From Haemaphysalis longicornis (lineage: Eukaryota; Arthropoda; Arachnida; Ixodida; Ixodidae), in assembly GCA_013339765.2 (NCBI GenBank), contig CM023457.1, positions 52,787,745 through 52,851,744 on the forward strand: a stretch of DNA of 64,000 nucleotides. The letters are read 5' to 3'. Positions within the stretch are counted from its first letter, which is position 1. Each line of letters begins with the position of its first letter. Below the pieces are notes generated by a model. It was not told the origin of the DNA and did no database searches. It was given only the letters and a program-made list of their open reading frames with translations. The position numbers and the translations under genes are program-made. Positions 22,441 to 33,699 of the stretch are shown here, piece by piece.

Positions 22441-24174
22441 AGCTCTTTAGTATTTACTTCATCCCTCCGTCCACCCATTGCCCTTAACATTTCACCCATT
22501 CTTGTTCTCCCTTCCTCCATTTGTACCTCCCCTCTCCTTTCGGCATTCGCATCCATCTGGCTTTTCCTTTCCCTCTCTCCTTCAACTTTTTCCATCACCG
22601 TTCACCACCAAAATGCCTCGTAGCCCCTCCTTCGCTCTCACTACCATTCCTGATCCAGCACTATTTCCCTAGCAATCTGCCTCCACTTATTTTATTTCCG
22701 TATCTCTCCTTGTCTTCCCCCCTGTATTGTTGTCTTGTAATTCATTTCATGTCAACCGCGACGCCATTTCTCCTCTCCTCATTAGAAACACAATTGCCCC
22801 CATCACCAGCCTATTATGTCATTATAATTATTATTATTACCACTATTGTCATCATTCCTGTATGTCAATGCAGAACGAACTCACATCCAATAGACTTTCC
22901 ACGGCTCCTCGTTTATTCTTGGCCATCTACTTTGTTATTGATCCTCCACTTGTACTCTCCTCTCTAGGCCGTCTTTGTGCCACCCTCGTGGTCACCTGTT
23001 GTCAATTCTACGCAGAACATGCAAAGCCTTGCTTCCCTTTTGTTTTCATTTCAGCTAGAATGTCTGCCAACGGAGTTGTCTCCTTGAAAAGTCGCTTCTC
23101 AATACAATTATCGCAAACAGCGCCTTTATTGTGGTAAACTTGTGCAAATTTTTCTAGCGAACTGCTTCGGGGTATGGGAGCATTTATCGTCTGGTCAAAG
23201 AAACAAGTAAAGGAACTTCGCCCTCTGGATGAAGTTCCTGGGGTCGGCTTATTTATTTCGCCGTTCCGCGGGATTTGGAGATAATTGTTGGTACGCCATT
23301 TATTAGGTCAGACACCCGGAAATAGTCACAAGCACTAGCACGCATCAAGCAGAGGTTATGACGCTTGTGCTCTGCCCGTGCAACACTAAGCGGACCCATT
23401 CAGGCCAGTACGGCGTATTCAAAAAGTTAACGTACTGCGTTATTCATCATGTATGCATAAAAAAATCTCAGTCAACAATTTGTTTAACTAAAATTCAACT
23501 AAATACAAAAACAGTACCTCTTCTGTCCCTTTGTGCATACGCCATTACTTTTACGTTGATAAACTGAGTCACTAAAACATTCGCGTCATTAAGATACGAA
23601 ATGCCTGTGAACTCGTGACGTCGATTCTTGAACGGGGGTAATGGCTCTACGATTTTTCTACCCTTTCTGCCCAAGCCATAATCTAGCCTTATGACATTTT
23701 CGCCTTGTTGTGATACAGGATGTCTTGGAACTAGCGGCGTGACTTTTGAATCAATGCAATATCTCTGTGTTCTAGCGTGCTTAATAATAAAAATTTCTAC
23801 CCCGTTTGAGAACATGGTAGGATTTGCGACATGGCTGCATAACGTAAACTGTTTTAATTCGTTTTTTTTTTAAATATAACCTACACGAATGCCTCTACTT
23901 TCATTTATTTTTAATTAGTGCTGCGGATTCTGTTGAGCTTCATCCATGAAAGTGGTACTGTGGCGTTCTGTAATATTATGGGCTTAAAAGTAATGTTCAT
24001 TAGGAAAAGAAAACTCCTCCTCGGGAGTTTGAAAAATAACGGGGGCACCCATACTGACACGAGGTTAACCTTTCTGCCACTACATTCAAATGTTGATGGT
24101 AACTTTCCTGCCTTCATTTCTGCGTGGAAACGATTCTGAAGAATGACTGGAGCTCTGCGCAAGACTCCTGGAAC
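22441..24174. other. Gene-free, partly pyrimidine-rich stretch
   Basis: 22.48-22.98 kb is strongly CT-rich on the plus strand, which creates long but composition-driven frames (22521-22967 and 22727-23137). Neither has a motif. An ATT/ATA-rich microsatellite-like patch sits near 22.83 kb. A short inverted repeat AGGAACTTC...GAAGTTCCT occurs at about 23212-23243. Nothing else is recognised. Confidence 0.45.
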
Positions 24175-24290
24175 TTATTTATTTATTTACAGATACCTTA
24201 CAGGCCCTTGGCGAGGGCATTGAGTAAGGGGGGCTAACAAAGGCATGAGTACAAGTTTGACAAATACCACAAGTAAATGCGTAAAAGGAG
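24174..24290 (-). mobile_element. CR1-like LINE 3' end fragment
   Basis: On the minus strand this reads CTCAATGCCCTCGCCAAGGG then CCTGTAAGGTATCTGTAAAT and AAATAAAT. The ending TGCC-hairpin-GGCCTG-AAGGTAT-TGTAAATAAATAA corresponds to the 3' end of the CR1-like LINE at 20.15-20.2 kb (TGCCATTCGGCCTGAGGGA then ATTACAAATAAATAAC). Only the tail is left; how far the untranslated region extends is unclear. Confidence 0.6.
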
Positions 24291-25291
24291 CCACGAAGCA
24301 AGCGCGAAACATAACATGGAAACTAGAACTAAAACTTCTAATGTCAAGTTTGAGCTGTACCCGTCTTCGTTGGTGTTAACAAACTCAAAGAATTTGTTTA
24401 CGACATGGAATTTTCTTGAAAGTTGAGAACTTCCTATGCCTATCAGAAAAGCTGTTTCTGAAACGTTATAATCAAGAGAGTTAATTGTGAATACGATGAA
24501 GTCTTATTTGCCGAGAGACTCTAACAATACTTGTTGAAGTGTCCTGACTAAGTAGTTTCAGTTACCGCAATGTCTTCACTTGTTAACCCACGCGCTTCTG
24601 CTGTACAAGTAATTAGTAGCAGTCGTCGTTTGACGGAAAGCAAAAAGATTGCAAGTGCACTGAGGATATTGTTTAGCTCGTCAAGGAGCTTACATGCATG
24701 CAACCTGTGTTTACTAGAGGGTGTAGAACGCGAGTAAAATAATAGAACAGAGTTTAAAAGAGATAGAGAAAAAAAACAAATAAGGAGAAAAAGACTGACA
24801 TACCTTAGCACGTCAGCAGTATCCCAGAGCTGGCCCAGAGGCGTCGCTTGGACGCAGTAATGAGCCTCGAAATATCTGCTGATATTTTTTTTACTTAACC
24901 AACTTCAGTTTGTTTGTGTATTTCTCGCTATTTTTGTGGTTTAATTATGTGCATAAGTCGTGCCGTTAAAAATAAGAGCAAATTTTTGTTGAGCTGACAT
25001 ATCTGCCCAAGCGTAATGGACGGCTTTTATGCTTTCGTACCAGGTGTAAAAGGTTTGATTGAATGTCAAAAAGCAGCGATTATATTGCTTCGAAGTTATT
25101 TTGGGAAATTTTTTATGCGAGCTGCCAGCCGGGATCTGATCAGGAGCATTGCTGCAGGAACGTCCGTATTTATTATTTTGCATCTGCACAACCGTTGTAC
25201 TCCGTTATACACTGATGGTTAAGACACAATGAACAAGCTTGGACTGCGCAGCGTAACCTTAAAAATATCAAATATTAAACCGTGGAGTAAA
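24291..25291. other. Gene-free stretch
   Basis: No gene recognised. Short frames on both strands carry no motif. It may include further CR1 3' UTR of the preceding fragment, but I cannot show it. Confidence 0.4.
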
Positions 25292-25867
25292 GTTAGGTTC
25301 GTTGTAGAGGATGGGGGTGTCGTTGTGGAGGCTGGTGAAGGACCCGATGACGAGACGAGGCAAGTAGATGATCGAGAAAAAGTCTATTTATACTTATTTA
25401 CATGAATATGAAATAATACAAGACATTGAAAACTGGATTACAATTAAAAGGCGCCACAGGGCACAATGGGGGTATCGTGGCATGATCCCTGATGGGGGTC
25501 CGGAGGCCAAAAGGGTGCCAAACCGCCGCACTGTAGGCTAAAAGGTGCGTGGGGTTCTGGCGCACAGAATCCGCCACGGGAACGAGTCTTCGTGCGACCG
25601 CTTGCAGTCGCAGCTCTCGACAAACTCGTCAAAATTGCGCATGCAGTCCCAAGCAACACACGTACTAATTAGGGAATTAACCTCCGCTCCCCCCTGTCCG
25701 CCCAAGAAAGTCGGGATGAAAATAAAGCCTTGCCCAAAGCCGCGTAGAAGATCGCCGGCAAGGCCATCACCAAGGGCTGGCACTCTGCCGACAGCTGGGA
25801 GGACACGACAAAGCGACGAGAAGGGAGGCAGGCAGGCTCATCTGCCTCCCTTGGAGCAGCGTTGACA
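25292..25867 (-). repeat. 3' LTR (short form) of the compact LTR element
   Basis: Shares GTTAGGTTCGTTGTAGAGG and the GAGACGAGGCAAGTAGATGA segment with the long LTR, then GGCGCCRCAGSGCACA and AGTCTTCGTGCGACCGCT. It lacks the 380-base middle part, so either this copy lost it or the other gained it. The outer end TGTCAACGCTGC on the minus strand follows the purine tract. Confidence 0.55.
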
Positions 25868-25875
25868 AAGCCCGC

Positions 25876-25917
25876 CCCTACTTTCCCGGCGCGTGCCGTC
25901 GCGCCGGGAAAGTAGGG
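25876..25917. repeat. Perfect 18-bp hairpin at the polypurine tract
   Basis: CCCTACTTTCCCGGCGCG and CGCGCCGGGAAAGTAGGG are exact inverted copies around a 6-base loop, TGCCGT. One arm is the polypurine-tract side of the 3' LTR, the other overlaps the end of the gag-like frame. Confidence 0.85.
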
Positions 25918-26366
25918 AAACTGCCTGACCCGTGAGCTGCCTTTCGCTGTGTAGCCGAGGTGCCGCCGACAATAGCCCTCGACGAGGGGAAAGTAGCGGG
26001 GCCCGCAGTCGCCCCTTTATGGGACGTTTCTGCCATTGCGACCGATTTAGCCGACCAGGTCAACTGATATGGAGTGAGAATCCTTCTCAGCTCGACGGTT
26101 TCGCTGACCGTGTCGAGCCTTAGCTTGAACGGTTTAGCGGTGACCCTCGGTCCCACTAGCCTGCCGCTTACTTTGTTAGGCCGTCTTTTGGAGACGCCGG
26201 ACCCTTCCGCGGTGACGAGACGCGGCTTTTCGCCTGACTGCGGACCATCTACCTCAACCCAGCATTCCCTTGGTGGGGGTGGGCTGGCGTCGAAATCGAG
26301 ACGAAGGTAAACGCGGCAGTCTCCGGACGAGTGTGTGGTCTGCCCGCAACTGCAGCACGGCCGCAC
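25878..26366 (-). pseudogene. Gag-like fragment with one CCHC zinc knuckle
   Basis: A 162-codon minus frame beginning RPCCSCGQTTHSSGDC, a perfect C-x2-C-x4-H-x4-C knuckle, the nucleocapsid hallmark that binds element RNA. Downstream, WVEVDGPQSGEKPRLV and VELRRILTPYQLTWS are not recognised and do not form a protease or RT. The frame ends inside the hairpin at 25876-25917. Upstream sequence to about 26.7 kb is open only in pieces, so an N-terminal Gag part is missing or broken. Product and function remain uncertain beyond the knuckle. Confidence 0.5.
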
Positions 26367-26795
26367 CTCGTTCTCGTTACCCGGTCGCGCCCGGAATTAG
26401 GCATCGGCCAACCTTAAGGGCCGCTGAGCTCTCGCGTTTTTGCGCGTTCAACCTCCAGCTCTTTATCCCTGGCATGCTGTGCTCTGCCGATGAGTATGTT
26501 CCCCAAAAAGGAAGGTGCAGAGACAGACCACTCACCGGCGATGATCTGGCCGCCAAGCTGCACCGTGCACAGCACTCCCACTTCTCTCCCGCGGAGATCG
26601 CAGGGTCCAAGGATATTTTCTTTCCGGAAGGTGAACTAATGCATCCGCTGTCTTGCAGGCGGCTCGCAGCCGCCCAGCTTCATCGTTGTCTTTGCGTGTA
26701 GTCGATTTTTTCTAGTACTCCCTAGGTCACCTTTGGGTCACACCTCCGCCACGAGTCCGTCGCTTGAAGCGACGAAGACATCCACAACGCTGTCA

Positions 26796-26805
26796 GGCTG
26801 CGCCA
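26796..26805 (-). promoter_or_regulatory. Candidate primer-binding site
   Basis: TGGCGCAGCC on the minus strand begins with TGG, as expected for pairing with a tRNA 3' CCA end, and lies 5 bases inside the 5' LTR border. Which tRNA would pair is not determined. Confidence 0.45.
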
Positions 26806-26810
26806 GTACC

Positions 26811-27756
26811 GTTAGGTTCGTTGTAGAGGAGGGTGGTGTCGTTGTGGAGGCTGGTGAAGGACCCGATGACGAGACGAGGCAAGTAGATGATGGAGAAAAA
26901 GTCTTTTTACGCCTATTTACAGGAGACAACAAAGCATGGGTATAAGATAATACAAGAAAATGAAAACTGGATTGCAATTAAAAAGTTGCTCCCACCTCCC
27001 CTCGCGGGAACCCCTGTGTAGATGCGACGCATAGGGGGTTCCGTTGTTGCTTCCGTTAGGTTGATTCTCCCATCGCGTGAAACGTGCCGTGAACCCCCTG
27101 CCGCGGCTATGACGCAACGTGGCGCGGCTATGACGCAACACAATCCAACACAATCCACTTTAACCCAATCCAATCCAAGCCAAGCCAATCCAATCGAATC
27201 CAATCCAATGACCCTCTCGAGAGAGTGTACGCTATCGGAGAGGAGAGGGGGTGAGCGGCGGAGAGCGCAGCTCGCGTGGCGAGGAGAATGGGGGAGGGGT
27301 GTGGACGTATAACAACAACGCCGTATGGAGGGACAAGGCAAGTGAATGAGATGCAGTAGCATCTAAAGGCGCCGCAGCGCACAGGGGGGGGGGGTATCGC
27401 GGCCCGATCCCTGATGGGGGCCCGGAGGCCGAAAGGGTGCCAAACCGCCGCACGGTAGGCTAAAAGGTACGTGGGGTTCTGGCGCCCAGAAACCGCCACG
27501 CGAGCGAGTCTTCGTGCGACCGCTCGCAGTCGCAGCTCTCGACAAACCCAATTAGGGAATAGACCCCCGCTCCCCCCTGTCCACCTCCGAAGGTCGGGAA
27601 GAAAATAAAGCCTCCCCGAAAGCCGCGGAGAACGTCACCGGCAAGGCCGTCCCAAAGGGCTACCACTCCACCGATGGCTGGGGGGACACGGCAAAACGAC
27701 GAGAAAGGAGGAGGGTCATCCCCCCGATTGGGTCCACTGGCGCTGGCATCACTACA
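26811..27756 (-). repeat. 5' LTR (long form) of the compact LTR element
   Basis: Matches 25292-25867 but has about 380 extra bases (26985-27363). Those bases include a CCAATCCAAT-type pentanucleotide tract at 27140-27210 and a purine-rich 27.23-27.31 kb patch. On the minus strand the LTR would begin near TGTAGTGATGCC and end ACAACGAACCTAAC, just before the primer-binding candidate. Open frames through it are not taken as genes. Confidence 0.55.
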
Positions 27757-29701
27757 TGTGGCCAGATCTTTTTAAACTTAAAGGGGTCCCTAAATACCTT
27801 CCGCCGATGCGGCGGCCTGGCCTTGCCCTTTCGCGGTGTGCGTTGCTGCAGTTGCTATCGGTGGCACGTGACTTTTTATCGGCGGCGAACTCGTAGCCGC
27901 ACGGGGCGGATCCGTGCGCTCGTTCCATTTTTTATGCACAGCGCACTGTTCATCCAAAAAGCGCCGTATCAGATGTGGCCCCGTTGGTTCCGGGTCTTAT
28001 TTTGAGGCCGTGGTAATTCCTTCCGGCGGCATGAGAAAAAGACATGTAAACCGATACAGACCCCGTGCACAAAACGCTTCAATCATGTGACCAGTTCAGC
28101 TTGGGGCGACGCGTGGTGGAGAGCGGCAACGTTGGCAAAACATGCTCCGCCACGGCTTTGAGCTTTCTAGCGCTGGAGCGAGCGCCATTTTTTTGACAAT
28201 CTCAAACATCGGTTGCCTTGGCAACAATGCACAAACCGCTCTAGAAGTCAGTTACGGGTTGCGTGATCCCGGTTCAGCTGGGGGCCCCACCTCGCGACAT
28301 GTGGGCACTGCAGGCGTACCACTCACTCCCATTGGGAAGTGCGAGATGCGTTTGGTATTACAGGAGGCGATGGTTTGTGTGTGTTGTGGTCGTTTTTATT
28401 TCGCGATGAAATGCTACGTTGTGCTTCTGCAGGTGGATAGTGCTTCCCATGGTCTGGATTATCTTTCTCGAGCGACGTACGACTCAACCTCGCATGGGGT
28501 ATGTGCAGTGTGCGTGGCTAAAGGCAAATTTCGGCTTGTGCGCCAGAGTTAAGTGACTTGCTGTTCGTCCCCTCAAACCGCGCGCGAGGTGAGTGCCGAA
28601 TTTACGACGGGCAGGAGGAGGCAACCCATCGTCTGCCAATCGTGGTTCGGTTCAGACTTGAAACGCATGTTATGACGTTGTGTTCGTTCGAAGCGCGTCT
28701 CTGGATTGTTTTGAAGTTGAAAAAATGTACGCGTCACACCCGCGGCCATTCGGCTCAGTGCGTTCTCTGCGATTGCACGAAAGAAGTGCCACGTGGCTTC
28801 AACGCTTTCTTTATGGAACGTCCTCAAGTAAGAGAATATCCATGTCGTGTTATGTCCATGCTGCATTCAATAGAAACGGTTAAGCGTTTGTTTACACTTG
28901 TTTCGTTTGTAGTAAAACTTCCAAGCACTCTGGCACTCCGCTGGCGGAGCAGCCGGCGAGCCGACGCTAAGCAGACGACTCATCTCTTTGCCGGAAGCGC
29001 GTGAAAAAACCGCCCAATAGCAGGATGTCTAGCTTATGACGAACTTCTGGGAATCTATGACGTAGACATGTGATGATGGCCGCGTCCAAAAACATGAAGG
29101 GAAGGGTGAGAAAAAAGCTACAAACTTTGCAACAAAAGTGTGAGCTTTCCGCTGCGCTTAAAAGAGTAATACTTGGCACAGATGACGTTGACGACCCAAT
29201 CTAATGATTGCGCTAGTTCATTTCGTGTGCTCAAGACGCCTTCCAGGGCCCCTTTAAGGTACCAAGGGCTACCACAACCTTTTCAGTGTCGTTCAAAAGC
29301 GTTAAAAAGCCGTTAGAAAGCGTCCTAAGGATTGAAGTGGCTACCCGGTTATGCGTCGCGGTATTCCTGAGTTTAGGAAGCCCATAAAAGGTTATTCAAT
29401 TAGGAATTAGTTTGAAATGTGTGTTCTCCACGGTATTATTATTAAAGCCCTCACCAATAGCTCAGTCATCTGTGAGAAAAAAACTGATTCAAAAGATTGA
29501 CCATTAACGGCTGAACTCGGACACGTTTAAAGGGTGGATGCTATGTTATACAGAGAATGTAGTCTTTTGACTTAGCTTACTTGGCGTCTGATACTTATCA
29601 GTCGTTACAGTTCTTAAAGATAGCTCCACGCCACCGCGCCTTTTCGCCTAATCAACTTACGAAGGATAGCTATATTCAAGAATACTTCGTACATCTCTGA
29701 T
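27757..29701 (+). other. Unassigned region with two consecutive open frames
   Basis: Two plus frames follow each other: 28142-28552 (136 codons) and 28558-29004 (148 codons), in different reading frames. Neither has a domain I know. The second contains a CVLC-x-C cluster and a GT-AAGAG donor-like site after CCTCAA at about 28829. They could be exon-like or coincidental. GC content is higher than in the flanking AT-rich DNA, which by itself lengthens frames. The 29.0-29.7 kb part is AT-rich and empty. Confidence 0.2.
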
Positions 29702-29870
29702 ACACGCTTCTGTGCACCTAATTAGGCTGAATGGGAGGTCAAATTGGTAACGGATTATAGCACGCAGAAACACGCTTCTGTGCACCTGTGCATAACACAT
29801 AACACGCTTCTGTGCACCTAATTAGGCTGAATGGGAGGTCAAATTGGTAACGGATTATAGCACGCAGAAA
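29702..29870. repeat. Exact 69-bp duplication with 100-bp offset
   Basis: The block from ACACGCTTCTGTGCACCTAA to GCACGCAGAAA at 29702-29770 is repeated without a mismatch at 29802-29870. A partial third start, CACGCTTCTGTGCACCTG, lies between them at 29771. Identity of 69 of 69 in otherwise decayed surroundings suggests a recent tandem duplication or an assembly artefact. Confidence 0.9.
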
Positions 29871-30139
29871 AATCTTTATGGCTCCGGGATTGGTGCATCG
29901 TTTCCATAGGTATTCTGATCACGTGTGTTTTTCTGATATGTATTGCGCTGTTGTACGGTTTCTTCGTAAATGGATGCAATGACTGTGGAGCAGTGCTGAC
30001 CCATGCATAACTGCCTGGTAATCTGTGAACCACTGCGATTATCCCTGAACACCTTTTCTCAACTGGAAATCCGATGGCTGCATTACCACACTGAGAGCAT
30101 TACTGCGGCATCTACGATTAAGGGTAGAGTCTCGTGCTC

Positions 30140-31155
30140 ATACAACCCTAAACACTCTTGGAGTGCTGTGTCCCAAATGGCCTGGGAAAAGGGCTACTTT
30201 GGACCCGCCTTGGTCCCACGAGAGGGTGGATTGGGCATTGACCATCGCTCATATGCGCTCGAAGCGTTGTACACCTATTGCTGAAGCACGATCGCTGGTA
30301 CTTGAGCATTTGGAACGGGAATACGGGGTCTCTCTGCACATATACACTCATTGATCGGTTGACGCAAAAAGTGGGGTGTGCGCGGCGGCTTTTTTCATAC
30401 CCAGTTTGAATATTTCGTGGGCTGCCAGGGTGACGCCTTTGGTTTCATCTACAGCGAGTGAGTGTGTTGCCATAGAAGCTGCGTTGCGCCAACTGTCACC
30501 GTTTGAAAGACAAAAAGTCCCAATATTCAGCGATTCAAAGTCAGCCCTTCATCTGTTGCAGCGGGGTATACCTGTTGAAAAGACCTATTAGCGATCCCTA
30601 GTTCTACTAAAGCGGCTTAAGCATGAAGGCTTCACCGAGCAATTCTAGTGGATCCCATCGCACGTCGGTGTAGCGGGAAACGAACATGCTGACAGCTTAG
30701 CCAAGGACGCCTTATCTTCTACAAGGACGGTGCAAACGCGGTGCGATTTCCAACGCATACAGAAACAGACCGTTCGCGAGCACTTTAGGCAGCTGTGGTG
30801 ACCAGTACATCAACCAGTCGTGACGAAAGGCCTGAAAAGAGCCGAAGCCTGTCTGCTCCACCGAGTAAGAACAGACTCAGCCCTTACACCAGCTTGGCTA
30901 CATAAAATCAACATTGTTCCATCCCCTTTGTGCCCCTCGTGCAGTGTGACTGGTGACATTGATTACTTCATTATGAACTGCTCCAAAACCAACCGTGAGT
31001 GGACGAACTTTTTTCGTGATCTCCAGAAGTTAGGAGTGCCCCATGCTACATCGGAGGACATTATTTTTCCTACGGACCACTGGATTGTGCGAACAGAGGT
31101 TTCTCATCTCCTACTCGGATTCTTGCAGTCCACCGGACTAAGTGAGGTGTGGTGA
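30140..31155 (+). pseudogene. LINE ORF2 C-terminal part: RNase H and zinc finger, four in-frame stops
   Basis: One reading frame carries the whole signal from 30163 to 31155: LDPPWSHERVDWALTIAHM, EREYGVSLHIYTH (expected YTDGS; catalytic Asp now His), SSTASECVAIEAAL, IFSDSKSALHLL, WIPSHVGVAGNEHADSLAKD, then the finger CPSCSVTGDIDYFIMNC. It is broken only by stops at about 30352, 30589, 30649 and 30796, not by frameshifts. RNase H in these elements removes RNA during copying. The RT part upstream is absent or unreadable. It belongs to an RNase-H-type LINE different from LINE A and LINE D. Confidence 0.75.
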
Positions 31156-31699
31156 CATTGTGTGTCTGCTATTTTAGGACTAAGTGAGGTATGATGACTT
31201 TGAGAGTTTTGATATGGTATTGGGGACGATTAGGCGGAGCAATTTCCGGCAGCTATGCAAGGCTAAGTCCGCCTTATTCAACAATACTTACTTACAATAT
31301 CACCAGAACCACCCCAGCTTTCTGTTAATACCGCATCCATCCCAAGGCGCTAATCAGTGGGCTTGGCTCCGCCGAAACCTGACGGATACTGAACAATTTT
31401 TATTTGTGATATAAGTTGGTGTAAACTACCCAACATATTCCATACGAGACAATTTTGGGACGCTGACAGCGCTGTCAACCCCAGTATCTTCTCACTGTGA
31501 TGTGTCATTCTGTACTTGCTACCAAAATACATTGTACTTGTAATACTCTACCTTCTACCTATACACAGTACTGTGCCTTTGTCACGCACAAAACATTGTT
31601 GCTAATGTCGGATGCTGTTGAACTGGACTGGTTGTCGCCCTCCCTTCCACTTTGTTAAAATCGATGACCAGCGAAACATGGCGCTCTCCAACGTGTGCC
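31156..31699. other. Probable LINE 3' flank
   Basis: Holds TTTTAGGACTAAGTGAGGTRTG twice in part (GACTAAGTGAGGT at 31137 and 31179). There is no clear polyadenylation signal or tail, so the end of the LINE is not fixed. No gene seen. Confidence 0.4.
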
Positions 31700-31960
31700 C
31701 GAAAAAAAACACGTTTGTTTCTAATTTGTGATTGAGCATAAATCCTGTCTAGTTAGCTGAATGAAACTTGGAAGGACTACAGTTCTATTCTAGGGGGGTA
31801 ACATGGGCTGTCCGTCTCTCCGCCACGTCGTAAGCAACCTACCCTACCTGTAACGCACCAACCCAAACCACTCGACTATGGAGGACAGCAGACAACTCAC
31901 ATTGTGTCGTAAGACATGCACGTATATATTCCCCACCAGCAACTCGGGATGCATTATCGG
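31700..31960 (+). repeat. Unclassified repeat R1, copy 1
   Basis: Pairs with 33107-33370. Shared landmarks are TTAGCTGAATG, GAAGGAC, TTCTATTCTAG or TTTATTCTAGAGGA, ACATGG, GTAACGCACCA and CCRCCAGCA. The two are diverged by substitutions and small indels. I cannot assign it to a known family, and no coding frame runs through it. Confidence 0.65.
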
Positions 31961-33106
31961 TGAGGTGTGAAGCTTAGCTGCGCGTCCAACTTAACTGTGA
32001 AATAATTAGAAGTCAATAAAACTGCGCTTGATATTACCGTCGCCCTAGCGGCCAAAATAAGCAAATAATTCCGAGTGTCAGCTAGAGAGCGTTAACAAGG
32101 CCTCAGGACCGACATTTCCTTGTCGACGTGATATTGCCCGTGGACACAAAATTTTGCCATGAGTCATATACAGTTTGCGGTAAGAAGGTCTAAAACCAGG
32201 CTCAAAGGAAGCTTTCAAATTCTAAAGTGCAGTTTCTTTTGACAAGAATGTGCTGCAAAAAGCTTCAACAGTACATATGTGTAGAAAGATGTGGCATTCT
32301 TCACAGTAATTCCTTTTCATACAAGCTTCAGCATGGTTTAAAAGGTGGTGTGTCGACAGCTCAGTAGCTTTCATCACGCAGCAAAAGCATTGCTAAGCCC
32401 CTTATGGAAATAGGACAATTATATGCATTTTTTTCTTATTTCTGAGCAGCCTACGATGTCGTTCACAATTTAGGCCTATCGACTAGCAAGTCGCAAAAGG
32501 AGTTCAAAAGAAAGCTGTCTCGTAGATTGTATGTTATTTGAAAGAAGTTAAAAACAATACGTAGTCCTTAAAAACGCAGCTCGAAGCCCGAGGATGCACT
32601 TTTTAGTGAACCACAGGGCTGTCCTCTTTGGAACTTCGTTTTCATTTGCGTAACGAAATGAATCCCTTTCTTTTGGCTCAACACGACTGTTTGCAGATGA
32701 TTCTATCGTGTATGCAAAAGTATGGGCATATAGTGTCACGTAAAAATTAATCACTAATTAACTGGCGCTGAGGCATGATGCGAAAGCTAAATAAAAAAAA
32801 GGGCCAATCTCCCCGCGGACACAGATCGAACTTTGACAACCCGAACTACTGACCACGGGAAATAGGCAGCACGCCGCGCCCGCTAGGCCTACAAAGAGCT
32901 CTTTGGAACAGCAACCAAGCCACCGTCGACTGACTATGTGCGACGTGTTACCACAGCCCCCATCCCAAATCGCCGACATTGAATTTGGCCAGCTCAGTGG
33001 ACGCCCTACTCACCCGGAAAACCCGCGGATCCAGCACCTAAAAAAATAGCGCCCTTCCACTCTATGAAGGAGGATGACCTGTGAAGCTGGATGCAGTCGA
33101 CTAAGT
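31961..33106. other. Sequence between the two R1 copies, nothing recognised
   Basis: AT-rich sequence without motifs. If the R1 copies were terminal repeats this would be the interior of a 1.67-kb element, but no primer site, purine tract or coding region supports that. Confidence 0.35.
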
Positions 33107-33370
33107 GCATGAAACAAAACACTGTTGTTTGTAATTTGCAATTGAGTATTTTTCCAAGCCAGTTAGCTGAATGCAACCTGAAAGGACCAGCTTTATTCTA
33201 GAGGACAAACATGGAGGCGTCTGCTTCCGTACCACGTCTTAGGCATCTTACGTTTGTGTAACGCACCACCTTAATCCGCTCAATCACTAAGGACACCGTA
33301 CAGGTCGCATTGGGCCGTTTGACGTTCTCGTTTGAACCTCCCGCCAGCACAGCGGACATGTCATCAGCAA
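33107..33370 (+). repeat. Unclassified repeat R1, copy 2
   Basis: Second copy of the repeat at 31700-31960, same orientation, offset about 1.41 kb. It carries TTAGCTGAATGCAACCTG, TATTCTAGAGGACAAACATG and GTAACGCACCACC. Confidence 0.65.
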
Positions 33371-33699
33371 GGGCCTTATAAAAACATGGCCGCGCCCCCT
33401 CCCTCCTCTTTCCACTCGTGACATGTAAGTCAGCTCGTGTATGAGTCGGCGCTTGATGTGAACCACCACTGTGCTGTCGTGCGAGATGTGGCGAGGGGGT
33501 TACTGCGGGGTTTCTTGCACATCGATGGGAATGTTCACTATCTGGCCTCGCAAGCCGTTCTTATCGCGGCCGTGAGATACATGCCTTATAGACATAAACG
33601 GCAAACGGTTTGATCAGCCACTTCTCGTCAGCGCGTTCAGGAGAGGAAGATGAGACGGGTGCGCCTATACGTAGCCGAAGGTGGTGGCGTACTTGGGCA

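Larger units (their letters stand above)
25292..27756 (-). mobile_element. Compact minus-strand LTR retrotransposon (non-autonomous)
   Basis: Two directly repeated blocks bracket about 0.94 kb. The 26.8-27.7 kb block contains, in order, the sequences found at 25.29-25.45 and 25.44-25.86 kb, plus 380 extra bases between them. On the minus strand the element reads LTR, a primer-binding candidate TGGCGCAGCC (26796-26805), a gag-like region with one CCHC knuckle, a purine tract GGGAAAGTAGGGGCGGG, and the second LTR. There is no protease, RT or integrase, so it would rely on another element. LTR outer ends are estimated and no target duplication is found. Confidence 0.6.

Noticed and set aside
22521..23137. 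Frames of 148 and 136 codons
   Set aside because: Pyrimidine-rich low-complexity DNA; products are Ser/Pro/Leu/Ile-rich without motifs, and the two overlap each other.
27022..27552. Several 60-120 codon frames on both strands
   Set aside because: All fall inside the long LTR of the compact LTR element.
29702..29870. CRISPR-like repeat-spacer pattern
   Set aside because: Only two full repeats, 69 bases long, in eukaryotic transposon-rich DNA.
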